From assembly GCA_023512835.1 (NCBI GenBank), contig CM042085.1, positions 411,148 through 475,147 of the forward strand: 64,000 nt of DNA. Direction: 5' to 3'. The notes beneath the pieces were generated by a model. The model saw only the letters and a program-made list of their open reading frames with translations. It had not been told where the DNA came from and searched no databases. Source of the stretch: Taxillus chinensis. Taxonomy: Eukaryota; Streptophyta; Magnoliopsida; Santalales; Loranthaceae. Below are positions 1-11,150 of the stretch, one piece after another; the stretch's first letter is position 1; the number at the start of each line of letters is the position of its first letter. The translations under genes and the position numbers were made by a program.

Positions 1-319
1 GATACACACAGGTGCATGTTCAATGCACACACATGAACCAACACTTCATTTATATTGACCACTTTGAGTTTTACCTATAACATGAAAATTCCAATGCCAA
101 ATTACATTTCTGATTCCAAAAAAAACTAAAGCAGTTTTCCAAAAGTCAATAATGGATACGCAGAACATGAATTTTATTTTAGTGGAAGTATACACCATCA
201 ATTCAGCTCAATCAGTAAAACCTAAACAAATGACTTGAGGACATATATAATATATTTATGTGAAGTAGAAGAAGTGAACCCAAACTCAGAGCTAAATAAA
301 ATGTAATTACAGTATGCAC

Positions 320-658
320 CTGCAAGACAATATATGAATCTCCCGAGTAGAATTTACCATATTCGGACTTCGTCAGAGGAACTGCTTGAAAGTCCACAAT
401 ACGCCAGATTTCAGTCCCACTGTGAGAAGTATAGCACAGTGAAGAAATAGCAACATGCTGAACACATAGCATGACTGAAGGACTATAATTTAAAATAAAG
501 TAAAATTAATTATGATAACAGTGATGCTAAAAATAAATTATATAGAAATATAATTAGAAACTAATCGTATTTTAATATATAATTTAAATTAATAAATTTA
601 ATCTATATAACTTCGTGCAAATATAATTAGAAATAATACAATAAAATCCTTTTATATT

Positions 659-691
<33 letters not shown>

Positions 692-1391
692 CTTTGAATA
701 TAATAACAACTATGATAATGACTTATATAAATTTTAATATTATATAAGTATAATTAACAACTGATTATTATCATTATTAAATTTTAAAATATTAATATTA
801 TATAAATGTAATTATGAATTAATAATAATAATAAATGTTTACATATTAACATTATATAATATAATTATTAAATATAAAAAAGGATTTTGCTAATATATTT
901 ATGTTATTATTTAAAGGTAATAAATAAGGGTGCATGTTGAAATTATAAAAAACTGTAAGAACAATTGAGTAATTGATAATTAGCCAAAACTTGATTTCAA
1001 AGTAGTAAAATTAGTTTGACAAATGTAGCCAAATAATATGATGTCAGCACCGTTTTACATAACAAAGTTTTGTGATAGAAACATGCACTAATATGGCCAA
1101 ATTCAGGCCAAACAATGTTCCATTTTCACCCCCATGGTGTACCTCGATTGGTGAAGACTCTTTCTTTAAGAACCAAATTAAAGAAAGAAGGGTGACCACT
1201 GAGAAGACCAACTTTTGGAGCTGCAGCAAGGGGCCCTAGAGTGGCCATGGGGATGGGGGTGGAATGGGGTTTAAAAAAAGTAAAAGCAAGCAGAAAATTA
1301 AACTCTGCCATGCAACAACTCATTCATGAAGTTCATAACTCATTCATGAAGGATACGCTCTCTGGCCTGCTCCCTTAAATGCAGGATCCAT
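320..1391 (-). CDS. VLN: Villin (actin-binding gelsolin-family protein), 5' partial
   Basis: Villins bundle, cap and sever actin filaments in the cytoplasm. Two coding exons are visible. Exon 1 is 1391-1357 (35 nt, reads [12 protein letters not shown]) and ends at a GT donor. Exon 2 is 419-320 (100 nt), begins after a pyrimidine-rich CAG acceptor, reads [20 protein letters not shown] and continues through GDSYIVLQ to a GT donor. The two join in phase and match the start of the first gelsolin repeat of plant villins. The rest of the gene lies beyond position 1 of the window. The start is uncertain. The in-frame codons before the ATG at 1391 read SIKV, resembling the usual villin N-terminus (STKVLDPAF), but the codon where Met would be expected is AGA. 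Either the ATG at 1391 is used, or an upstream exon supplies the start. The N-terminus is too short to assign a subfamily with certainty; it is closest in style to the VLN2/VLN3 type. Confidence 0.87.
420..1356 (-). other. Villin intron 1, AT-rich with TAA microsatellite
   Basis: This 937-bp intron separates the two visible villin exons. It has GT and AG ends on the minus strand. It is extremely A+T rich between 480 and 900 and includes a (TAA)n run at about 661-690. No coding potential is seen in it. Confidence 0.8.
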
Positions 1392-3640
1392 AACTTTGAT
1401 AGATCTCCACAATGTGTGAGACTTTTTTTATTATTTATCGATTGTAAGGACAGAGTATAGAAAAAGGTACGATGCCACTACAAGAGAAGGAAAGGATTAG
1501 CAACAAATTAAATGGAGGTAATATAAGGAGGCATCAGTACAAAGCATATTCATATCATGGAAAGCATAAAACATTTTCCCACTGTCTGGTGAAAGACGTA
1601 ACAAAAACCTGACGCCTGAAACAGTTTGTTTATTTCAAGAGCAATAAGATCAGGAAATTAATCTCTATGAAGAAGACAGCATTGCCAAGATTAGATAATT
1701 ATTCATTTATTTATCTCAAGAGCAATAAGATCAGGGAATTAATAAACAATCATACGAAGGAAAATGCAGTTCATCATCCTATCAATGCTCCCAAATCGTA
1801 AAATGCACTTCTAATTAAGATGCATAGATCACCTACAATTGATCAGACAAAATAGCACTGCACGTTGTAAAATATCCTAGAGATTACAATCTTCATATGC
1901 CGTGTTTGAGCAGACGGTGGATGACCCAAAAAGTCAATACAATAAACAATCTTGGAAGAAGGGTGGACGTACGTGAGGGATTCCTTAATGAAGAACCAAT
2001 GAGAAATGGCGATATGGGATCAGAGAGAGAGACCAAATGGGATACTTTTTTTTTTTGGGTTCCCTTGCGTAATTGTGCTTCTAGGCTATGGAGATTTCAG
2101 AGCTGGGATTATGACAGAAAGAGGAACCAGGCGGGCATGGCGGAAAAGAAAGAAGCGGAAAGGAGAGAGAAAATGTGAGATTTTGAAGGGAGGGTGGTCG
2201 TTAAATAAAGTAGCCAAAAACATTTGACGAAATAACAAAGATTTGGTGCCGGAAGCACCGCCCATGTAGGACGAATGGATGGAAATCAAATTTCATTGTC
2301 ATGTTTTTACTTTTTTTCCATTTTCCTATTTACGTTTTCCAATTTTCTCTTTCTGCATGTTGCACTCTTAACGTCGATGGATTAGATTAGAGTGAAGTTC
2401 AATAAAGGAGGAAAGATCCAAAACATAACTGATGTTAGATGCATTAAAGTAACGTATCAACTGAGAAGTCATATTTTGAGTAGGATGTTTTTGAAATAAT
2501 TTAAATGTAATTTATTATTCTATAAATAAATAGATATTTAGAGCCAGGAGATGGCCATTGACAACGTAATTGAAATCTAAAAGCCATTGTCTCACCCTGT
2601 TCGAAATTGGCAAGAACTAAGAAGAATACATTGTATCCCAGTTGAATTTAAGGTTTTACTGTTGATGGTGTATCCCTTGAAGAAGGAAAAAAAGACCTTA
2701 ATAGTTGAAAATGATAAATCAGATAAGTTTTTCTCATTGTCTTGATTAATTTATTCGTGCAATCAGTTGAACTTGCGATATGGATGGTCACAGAGCATGA
2801 TGGGAGTAAATTAAAAATACTTTTATGACCGAATCCGGCGAGGTGCCCCAAGACCACCTAATATTCACTCCGAACTATTACATGCATGGTAATTAGTTGA
2901 CTTGAGATGTACCACACAACCAGAAACATGCCCTATAGGTGATCCTTGGTTTCTACATGTCTTCTTTAAACCAGTAGCGTCTTCTTGATTACTTAGCATC
3001 AATTATCTGCCCCTGGTCGACAACTAACCTCCTCTTAATAAGACCATCAATTACATGTATATAGGTAATCTCTGCCTCAGCAGCTAGTTCTGTGTGTACA
3101 TTATCACTTATTTTCAATATCACTATCACTCGTGACAAAAGCAAGTGATATTTAATATAACTTCAACAGTGACCCATCGGTCATCACAATACTTGCTATC
3201 ATCGAGCTGATCCCAGCTCTGATAAGATGTCTAAATCAGGCATATAAACAGGAAGAAATAAGTAATCGCTGACCGATGACATTGTGATTCTTTTGGCACG
3301 TTATTATTAAGCGGACTACTCCATGACAAGCAAATACTACGGTGTGATAAAAAGCCATTCAAGGGGCTGGAAAGAGGAATAAGCTAAAGAGATCTACAAC
3401 AGCAGAACTTCATTCATTCATTCTAGTGAATCATACAATGCAATGGTTCAGGAAACAACACAAAGAACCTGAAGCCATTTCATTGAATGACAACCCCTAA
3501 AACATTGTCCGCTGGCACTTTTTCTACAATGCTCTTTCTGCCTACATTAAAGCTGTCTAGTTTTCAATAAATGTATGTGCGTTTGTTGACTAGTTTCTCA
3601 AATGAATCGACGATCAGTAAAATTCCAACAAACAAAGGAT
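1392..3640. other. Intergenic: villin upstream region and DTW 3' side
   Basis: No convincing gene is seen here. On the minus strand, 2000-2180 is pyrimidine-rich, as in a plant 5' UTR, and is a candidate for a non-coding first villin exon with a leader intron between it and 1391. I could not fix its splice sites. The rest (about 2300-3600) is AT-rich intergenic DNA that should include the 3' UTR of the DTW gene just left of 3641. Confidence 0.5.
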
Positions 3641-4487
3641 TCAAAAACCGTCGCTATAATTCACATTTCTCAAGCTTTTCTTGACCATCTTGGGTCTGGG
3701 CTTCATGGGCTTCAAATTACGAGCTTGAAACCTTACCATGGTTCTCAGCACCTCAATCAAACGCATCTCAATCTCGATCCCGTTCGGTTCAAACACGCAC
3801 AAGGCACGCGCCACCGCCTCCATGGTGCTGACGCAACCCCCCAACTGGCTCCTTCCTAAGAATCAAACCTGAGTCGTAGATGCTCCTGCCTTCGACCCTA
3901 TCATCGCACTCCAAGCAAACCCTAATCGCGAACTTGGACAGGAACGGCTCACTCGCGCTCACCATCTCCTTGGCTTGCTTCCACGTCCCATCGAACACGA
4001 TCAAAACCAGCCGGTTTGGATCCCCCGAAGAAGAAGATCGTAGTTGTCTCGACTGATCAATCGGGAGAGCAGAGCACCCGGGCGTGCTGGGGAAGAGATA
4101 GATGGCGCGAGGAGGGGACTGGTTGGGGTTAGGGTTTTGGAGGAAATCGAGGATCGGGGACGATCCGTGGCTGAGACGGCGGCCGACGACGGTGTAGGAG
4201 TCGGAGAGGCACTTAGAGAGGACGGGGACGGTGGCGAGCTTGTGGCGGGACTCGTGGGGGTGGTGGAGGATGAGGATTTGGGTGGCGGTTGGGATGGGGT
4301 GGGAGGGGAGGGCGGCGCAGAGGCAGACGCTGCTTGGGCGGTCGCAGTCGGAGCAGGTTCGGCGCCTTTGGGGAGACTCCGACTGGTCGGTAGCGCTGGC
4401 GTCGGGGAACGGCGGCGACCAGGGGAAGTCGAGGGTGGTCGGCGCCTCTGGATATATTTCTTCCTCTGCCTCTGACGGTCCTTCCAT
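3641..4487 (-). CDS. DTW-domain tRNA-uridine aminocarboxypropyltransferase, with a 1-nt frameshift
   Basis: DTW-domain proteins (bacterial TapT, animal DTWD1/DTWD2) transfer an aminocarboxypropyl group from S-adenosylmethionine to uridine in tRNA, making acp3U. The minus-strand frame starts at MEGPSEAEEE (4487). It has the family's cysteine cluster (CSDCDRPSSVCLC), an LHHPHESRHKLATVP segment, and the D-x-T-W signature as DGTW. It then reads LILRKEPVGG. At that point the frame breaks: a run of six G on the coding strand (plus-strand C at 3837-3842) has one base too many. In the next frame the protein continues as GGCVSTMEAVARAL and ends at 3641, exactly as the family does. With five G the product would be 281 aa. 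The gene is intronless and GC-rich at its 5' end. The extra base could be a sequencing error in a homopolymer or a real inactivating indel. An ATG at 4556 is in frame but upstream of the conserved part. Confidence 0.85.
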
Positions 4488-4939
4488 GAGCGTGCGAGGA
4501 GTGTCTCGTCGCGTTGACCAACGCTTAAACATATACCTCATGCATGTTCGTATCATTTTTAAACAAGTGTCATATCATAGACTAAACAAGGATGATATAT
4601 GCATCTCAGCAGATATACGACACATTTATAATAAATAATAATATTATCAAATAAATAATAAATGAATTTTTTTTTATTTTATAACATATCAATAAATTGA
4701 CGGAATTCGTAGTGCACAAATTCCGGTCTTATATTTAACGGCAGTGTCTTTTGATATTAAAAGTGAAAGTTTAATAATTTAAATAAGAAAAAATATAGTT
4801 TAGTGACCACTGAAAATTGCATCTGCTGCATTCATCACTTTTTCTTTGCCTTTTCCTTGGATTTACTTCCTCCTACAAATGCCCTAACTAGAATTCAAAG
4901 ACTAATTTTGAAAATAGTATGTAATGGCCTAAATCCTAG

Positions 4940-5125
4940 TCAGCCTTTCCAAGTTCAACAAGGAAAGGGTTTTGAACAAAAATTGTTAAGAGGCTAAGTT
5001 AAGTGTATAAATGTTGCAAAGATGATCCTAATATTGAGTTTGTGGTGTTTGTTTGAATTGTACTCTTGTAGTACTTTGTTTTTAACATTTTGTTTGTGTT
5101 TATAGCAATTCATACGTTATCTCAT
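4940..5125 (+). repeat. Dispersed repeat, copy 1 (partner at about 39745-39905)
   Basis: A stretch of about 160-185 bp here is clearly similar, in the same orientation, to a stretch 34 kb away. Shared blocks include 'tttgtggtgtttgtttgaa', 'tgtactctt', 'agtactttgtttt' and 'aacattttgtttgtgtt'. No terminal repeats or coding sequence were seen, so the class of element is unknown. It may be part of a transposon or a small segmental duplication. Confidence 0.7.
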
Positions 5126-5862
5126 CTTGGATGTCTTAATGATTGTGGATGGACATTTTTGTGTTCGCAAAGATAAGTATAACATTTTGTCACTCTCTTT
5201 CCATTAATGAAGCAATGTGTGAAAATCAGTATGCTTCACAACACGGGCTTCTCATGAATTGATTTTTGTTGGGAGGGTTAATTATAGTCTTGGGTTATTT
5301 ATTTTATGCAGGGAAGATAAAAGGGCTAGAAGCAATTCTTTTGGATAATATACGGTTTTTATACCATTTAGTTGCATTTTCGAAGCCACACGTGAGTATT
5401 GAATTTTTCTTGATCGTTGAAGTTTTACAGGCCTTGTTTATCTATGAATAATAATTGTGATATTTTAGCTGCATTCCTATTATTTGCTTTTTATAGTTTT
5501 ACAGGAGTTATGTGATGATGTATGTTTGACTGTGCATTTTCCTACTAATGGTAGTGCTGTACCATAATCTTCATCTAGTTATGTTGATCCCATTTTTGCA
5601 CTAGAGAGAATTTAAGTGTTGAGCTTTGCATCCCGTATATTTTTAATAATATCTTTAATTTGCACGATTACAAAAGGAAATATTGTTCAATATTTAGGAA
5701 GTATTACTCTTCTCATTTATACTCGTCATGATCCAATTATATTATTGATTAATTTGATAAGCTATTTTTATATATAGGATAAAATATGAATCGTAAAGAG
5801 GTTTAACATCGATTAACTTCATAATAAAATTTAATATTTTTACTCTAGTATGAACTCTTACC

Positions 5863-5864
<2 letters not shown>

Positions 5865-5897
<33 letters not shown>
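5865..5897. repeat. (TA)n microsatellite
   Basis: Uninterrupted alternating TA tract of about 33 bases. Confidence 0.95.
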
Positions 5898-5899
<2 letters not shown>

Positions 5900-6494
5900 A
5901 TAATAACAGGTATTTCCGATCACTAGAATCCCTAATTTAAGGTACATGCGAGGCTAATCCCTAATTTAAGGTAAATGATCTTAAAAATAATCACTAGAAT
6001 TTCAATCTAAATGGTATCAATTTTACAATCTATCCTGTGCTTCTTCGATTACTAGTTGAACTATCACGAGGGACTAAGCTCTTTACAATTTTTAAATTTA
6101 TCGCCTGTTTGCTTGAGAATGAGAAAGTGGATGTGGTGAGTAATCGGTCCGGCGGTGAGGCTGGCTCCCCGTGAGAAATCATTGAAGAAGACTGTCAATT
6201 GTAGTCCGATGAACAAGGTTGTCGACTGTAAGTCCCAATAGAAGTACCTAGGTGTTTGGGTTGTGCATGTTGTGTTTGAGTTGACACGAAAAGAGCTCAT
6301 TTATAGTTAGGGTTTTGAAGGAATGAGAGATCGTAATTGTCACATTAATGGTTGAGAATAATTAAGTTTTTATTTTTGTTTGGACCTTGTGTGATGGGTA
6401 CCTTCACATTGCTAGTTATTATTAGGCGTATTATTCAATATTTTAAAATTTGAGGGAACTATTTTAAAGTTTTTCCTTCAATCACTTAATTTAA

Positions 6495-6881
6495 GAGTAT
6501 CCACATCAATTTTGGTATTTTTATCCCTATTTTGGGGATGAATAGTATTTAATTTGCTTATTTTTCAAAAACATCAAACATCTCATTCCCTATTTCTATC
6601 TACATTTATTACTTAATTTATTTTATATTATTTTCTCTCTCATCTTTTCATTTATTATCACCAATAAAAATATTACAAGTATAATAATACATATTAAAAA
6701 ATTATAGGAAAAATATTTAGGGATGAATAGTAAATATCTAAATATAGGGATTTACTATTCATTCCCTATCCTTATACCCTATTTTAGGGAACCTGATGTG
6801 AATGTAATTTTGACAAATCAGTATTTTTTTTCCTAAATTATAGGAAAAAATTTAATTATACCAAACCTGATGTGGATGCTC
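6495..6881. mobile_element. Tourist-like (PIF/Harbinger) MITE with TAA target-site duplication
   Basis: The left end reads GAGTATCCACATCA and the right end TGATGTGGATGCTC, an inverted pair with one mismatch. Both sides are flanked by TAA (6492-6494 and 6882-6884), the three-base duplication typical of PIF/Harbinger insertions. The 387-bp interior is AT-rich and non-coding. It contains further inverted sequence around 'ccctattttggggatgaat' and 'attcattccctat', so the element can fold on itself. It is non-autonomous. Confidence 0.85.
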
Positions 6882-7176
6882 TAAGTGGTAAAATACATGA
6901 CATTTAACTAATAAATTAAATTGTATACTTTTTTATTTTTATTTATTATGCTGAAACCTTTTAGGTTGAAATCATTTATTTAAATAATTAGATTTTAATG
7001 TTGAAACAGAGAGCAGGGAGAATGTGGAGGATGGAGTCTTGGAGACAAAAAATGAGGAAAAAAGATAAATAATGTTTTTACAATAAAGTACACAAAAATA
7101 AAATACAGTCCGATACAAAAATAAAGGCTTTTTAAAAACAAAATAATATTGCCTAATTAATAAGCTGCCGCCGCCC

Positions 7177-7190
7177 TAACCCTAACACAC
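7177..7190 (+). promoter_or_regulatory. Telo-box-like motif in F-box A promoter
   Basis: 'ccctaaccctaac' lies about 150 bp upstream of the F-box A start. It resembles the plant telo-box found in promoters of many translation and growth genes. In copy B the motif is reduced to 'cgtaaccctaac'. The functional role is inferred. Confidence 0.35.
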
Positions 7191-7332
7191 AAAGCCGCCG
7201 CCCACTAATTAAAACAAAAAAACAATGATAATAATATCTGCCAAGCGCCCGGTCCCGGTGCGAGTCTTGGGTTACGAATACTGAGGGAGAGACAGGGAAC
7301 AGAAGTTGATCAATCGAGCGAGCGAAGGAGAG

Positions 7333-8739
7333 ATGAGGTCCCGCGTCGCCACAACCAACAGAAGCAGTGGGAGAAGGAGAAGCAGGACGATTACGGGGTC
7401 ATCCACCCCTGTCCACCAAGACAACAACAAGGCGTTGTTGTTGGCGCCGGAGCTTCCTTGTGAATTGATCGAGGATGTGCTTGCGAGGCTCCCCGTGAAG
7501 TCCGTCTTGCGGTTCAAGCTGGTCTGCAGGCCATGGCACTCCCTCCTTTCCCACCCCGATTTCATCACCGCCCACCGCAACCACCATTCCAGCCGTGGAG
7601 GAGATCTCACCACCAGATTTTTGGTTTCGATCGACACTGCTAGTAAGACTGCCAAGTCCTACTCCCTCGCCTCTGTCTTAAGCAATAACCCCCCCTCCTC
7701 AGTCTCCTCTGCTACTGCTAGTGCCCCCCCTGAAACTGCAGATGAATTTCCCCATGCCTTCTTTAAGTTTTTCCAGCTTTCCGGTAAACGTTGTAAGGGC
7801 GATATGATTGGCACCTGCAACGGGCTGTTTTGCCTGCAACGCTCAGTCTCCTCAAGGGCTGTTTCGTTCACTCTATGGAACCCTTCCACCAGGCTAATCA
7901 AGCGAACTTGCCCTCCTTGGCATCATTTCAAAACCTCATGGGCGTTCGATCCCTTATTCGGGTTTGGTTACGATGCGTGTTTTGACGATTACAAGGTGGT
8001 GGTACTCCATTTGCAAGATTGTCTTCCTCGCGTTCACGTCGATGTTTTCTCTCTCAAGGCCAATTCATGGAGGACCACGGAACCCACTTTTCCCCTTGCC
8101 TTTCCTTATCTTGAAGACGAATATAATTTGGGCGTCTTGCTTCGTGGAGCTCTCCATTGGAATGTAAGATCGGCTCTTCTTTCATTCAACTTAGCCACGG
8201 AGGAGTTCCGATTGCTGCCCCACCCTTTTCTACTTATCTCTCGGATCCACCTTGGTGTTCTGGATGGATGCCTCTGCGCTCTTCTCACACACATGGATTC
8301 TTCGGTGAACGTGTGGATCATGAAAGAATATGCCGTCGAATCATCATGGGCCTTGCTGGCCTCTCTAAAACGTCCCCCTGATTTGGAGGACTATCCACCT
8401 TCCCTGCACCTTCCCAATATTTCTCCCAGTACCTTGCAGAATTTGATGTGTAACGATGTGAGGTGCGCCATCAGTCTCGCTCGTCTCAAGGATAAGTCAC
8501 TCGAGCATTCGGTCATTGGACTCCCTTACAGCGGTTGGAGAATTGGAATCTATGAGGAGAGCCTAGTTTCCCCGTACGCAAACAGCAGTAAGGGGCATCC
8601 AACAAAACTTCTAACCTGTCTCTCGTCCTGCTTATTTCTAATTCCATATAAGCTTAGTGTTGTTCATTGCATGCATGCATATATACACGCATCATCTTTA
8701 TTATCATCGATCGTTTCTGCTGCACAATGCACTGGTTGA
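7333..8739 (+). CDS. F-box protein, FBA/kelch-like class, copy A
   Basis: F-box proteins are substrate receptors of SCF ubiquitin ligases. The single open frame encodes 468 aa from the ATG at 7333. Residues 1-35 are basic and Ser-rich. The F-box lies at about 40-82 (PELPCELIEDVLARLPVKSV, then VCRPWHSLLSHPDF). It is followed by the F-box-associated features MIGTCNGLFCL, LWNPSTR and GFGYDACFDDYKVV, typical of the CPR1/CPR30-like FBA group. The start is supported by copy B, which begins at the same Met. The last 50 or so residues, after YANSS, look unlike the family. A good donor (AGCA|gtaagg at 8588) suggests that this tail may be intronic and that the true C-terminus is spliced. Copy B shares the same read-through frame. 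The substrate is unknown. Confidence 0.85.
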   Translation: MRSRVATTNRSSGRRRSRTITGSSTPVHQDNNKALLLAPELPCELIEDVLARLPVKSVLRFKLVCRPWHSLLSHPDFITAHRNHHSSRGGDLTTRFLVSIDTASKTAKSYSLASVLSNNPPSSVSSATASAPPETADEFPHAFFKFFQLSGKRCKGDMIGTCNGLFCLQRSVSSRAVSFTLWNPSTRLIKRTCPPWHHFKTSWAFDPLFGFGYDACFDDYKVVVLHLQDCLPRVHVDVFSLKANSWRTTEPTFPLAFPYLEDEYNLGVLLRGALHWNVRSALLSFNLATEEFRLLPHPFLLISRIHLGVLDGCLCALLTHMDSSVNVWIMKEYAVESSWALLASLKRPPDLEDYPPSLHLPNISPSTLQNLMCNDVRCAISLARLKDKSLEHSVIGLPYSGWRIGIYEESLVSPYANSSKGHPTKLLTCLSSCLFLIPYKLSVVHCMHAYIHASSLLSSIVSAAQCTG

Positions 8740-10349
8740 TCGATGATAAGTTCATATGTTCATTGATTCTTCTGCTCTTTAGATAATTGTTATTTGTTTT
8801 GTGAAGCCCGCCGACTTGACATCCTAATTCTGTTTACGACGGGCTTGTTGTTGCTGTAGGTGGGCAGTGATGGTCTTTCAAAATAGACAAAACAAAAAAG
8901 TAAAAGCAATGCAGTGATCAAAATAATGGGATATATTGACATCCTTAAGGTTTTCGTGGCTTGTTGGCGTTATGTGATCACCTTATGCTTGCCACCGACC
9001 TACTTCCTTATTTTACTTTTAAAATTAAAATGGATATATTGACTATAACTTTAGTTTGGCCCTGTGCATGATCACTTGAAATAGATGCTATAATATGATT
9101 CTTATTTTTGTTATGACACAAGTAGCCCTTTATTATTTTATTAATAACAATAAAATGGGTATTATTGTTTGTTTCTGTTGTCTTTTTTTATTTCTTTCTA
9201 CAGGGTAAATCATATTATCCATATACCTTTATATTTTAATTATTGTCGAATGAAAATAGAGTGGTCGGATATAATTTATTATTGAAATTTAGAACAATTT
9301 AATTTTTTTTCTTTAATTATTTTTTGCTTCTCTCTCACATACACACACATAATTGCATTATAATCCAATTTGTCGGTTTGCTTATCGTTTTTTTTTTGCC
9401 CCTCATGTTGAAGGCCACATAGAAGGGGAGTTTAGGAAAGAAAGAGCGAAGAAGAAAAAGAAGAAAAAGAAGAAGACCAAGACAAAGAGAAGGGCAGAGA
9501 GAGAGGCTCGCAAAGAGATACAACGACAATTATGATGTTGATGTCTTCCTAAGTTTATATTAGAATGTTAGTATTTCATGTGTAAGGATAAGTAAGTCCA
9601 TTAGTCAAATCATTTCATGTATAAGGATAAATAAGTCGGTTAGTCAAACCATCTCGTTTTTTATCATCAGGAATGCATTGTGAATAGCCGATGGTTGAAT
9701 ATAAAACTTTGTCATGGAGGCCCATTTATTTTAAGCATAATTAATTTTAACTAGATGACATGGGATTGTACAGCCGCATGATTACTTAAAAATTAAAAAT
9801 ATGTTTAGTGTGCTTTTTGATTTTATGTTTTAAAAGGTATTTTTAAAAATTATATTTAAAAATTATTTTCTGTTAAATTGAATATATTTTTTTTGTTTGA
9901 AAGTTAGAAAACCCTATGGGCAATTCTACTAATCGGTATAGAATAAGATAACAGGATAAAGGCACAAACAATTGAAGAAAGTATCAAACTAGCAAAAATA
10001 AATTGGCTGAAGTCACATGCTACGAAAAATTGTATATTTCTCGACAAACCACAATTATGACAAAAATTTACTATTTAAAAAAATTATCTTGATATTCATC
10101 CGAATATAATATAAGTAAATTTACAATCCCAAAATAGAATGTTTTCATGTCGACTGGTTATTCCTCTACGTTCGTATCTCTTTTTTCAATTTCGATAACA
10201 CTTAGTTGCTTTTTGGCGCAATACAAATGACATAGATATACACAGATTCACTCTCTCATATAGGCATGCTAATGAATCATCTGTTGGGAATGACATAGCA
10301 CAAATATCATTTTGAAATTTTTTTAAACACATCATCTAGTTAATATCAA
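8740..10349. other. 3' flank of F-box A, non-coding
   Basis: AT-rich DNA with no gene. It is recognisably homologous to the flank of F-box B (about 24900-26620) and to a further copy at 24190-24890. A purine-rich stretch at 9430-9510 and 'ctcgcaaagagatacaacga' near 9508 mark the homologous blocks. Confidence 0.7.
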
Positions 10350-11150
10350 TATTTTTTACTAAAATAAAATTTACATTCTTAATATTTCACTAGTCCTTAG
10401 TTTATATAATAAACCTGTTCAAGCTTATTACACGGTCACTTCAACGCAATACGACAGATCATATATTTCGTGTGTTTGACTTTAGTATCCTCTCTTGTCA
10501 ATTTTAATATATTTACTTTTTTTTTGAAGATCAGTAATATAATAAACTTGTTCGATTTTAAAATTGGTTTATAACTTTTCATATATTTTTGAGCTTCATC
10601 TACTGCCAGCTTAAATATTATATCCGAATGATATAACCAGATTTTTATTGAATGATAAAGTGACATAATTTCATCTTACGTATTTTTTAAAAATCATCTT
10701 ACATCACAACATCATTCCAATAAAGTGACAAAAAATTCATGAACAAAAATATTTATCGTTACATTTCGAATTCCCATCGCGAATTTCAACTGCATCACAT
10801 TTTTGTTACTGCCGAAAGGCCTTTTAGCCGTGGTTCTCGCTCACACTCACGCACATTGAGGCCCCTCGCTCTCACCCTCAGCGCCCCGCGACTGCGACCC
10901 ACGCATCATGACAAACGTTTTGGGCGCGCTGGCCAGTGGCCATGTCACAACAATGATAATTAAATAATAATTTAAAAATGCCATTTTGCTCGTTTCTTCT
11001 TGATATATGAGGTTCATAATTTTATTCATTTTGTTCGTTTCTTCGTTCATTTAATAATAATAATAATAATTTTAAAAGGTTGTTTTGGTTGACGTGGGTG
11101 TCAAACCGGCATGCACCGGGAGGGCCGGCGGGGCATCTGGACAAATATTC
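10350..11150 (+). repeat. Promoter-like duplicated block D1 (partner D2)
   Basis: About 800 bp repeated directly at 16540-17180. Shared blocks include 'atatttcgtgtgtttgactt', 'ttataacttttcat', 'gccttttagccg', 'ggttctcgctcaca', 'tctcaccctcag' and 'taatttaaaaatgccatttt'. In D2 this block lies 0.9 kb upstream of the RIP gene, so D1 may be the promoter side of a lost second copy. That is inference; no coding relic of a RIP was found after D1. Confidence 0.8.

Larger units (their letters stand above)
4488..6491. other. Intergenic region upstream of DTW
   Basis: AT-rich DNA with no supportable gene. It contains one copy of a dispersed repeat (about 4940-5125) and a (TA)n tract at about 5865-5897. 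Short open frames here show no recognisable protein. Confidence 0.6.
7125..10370 (+). repeat. Inverted-repeat arm A (F-box gene A plus flanks)
   Basis: This segment is repeated in inverted orientation at about 24900-28235. Homology covers the promoter (GC-rich 'agctgccgccgccctaac' block), the whole F-box gene, its 3' region and about 1.6 kb of downstream flank. Arm A has an extra insert of about 165 bp at 10127-10290. Arm B has an extra segment of about 240 bp at 26280-26510. The AT-rich downstream part has diverged more than the coding part. The outer boundary is near 7120 and the inner boundary near 10370. Confidence 0.9.

Noticed and set aside
4044..4475. 143-aa plus-strand open frame opposite the DTW gene
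   Set aside because: It is an antisense shadow of the GC-rich DTW coding sequence; the minus frame has the conserved motifs.
7306..7332. Nine-codon extension of F-box A starting at TTG
   Set aside because: Not an ATG; copy B starts at the equivalent of 7333.
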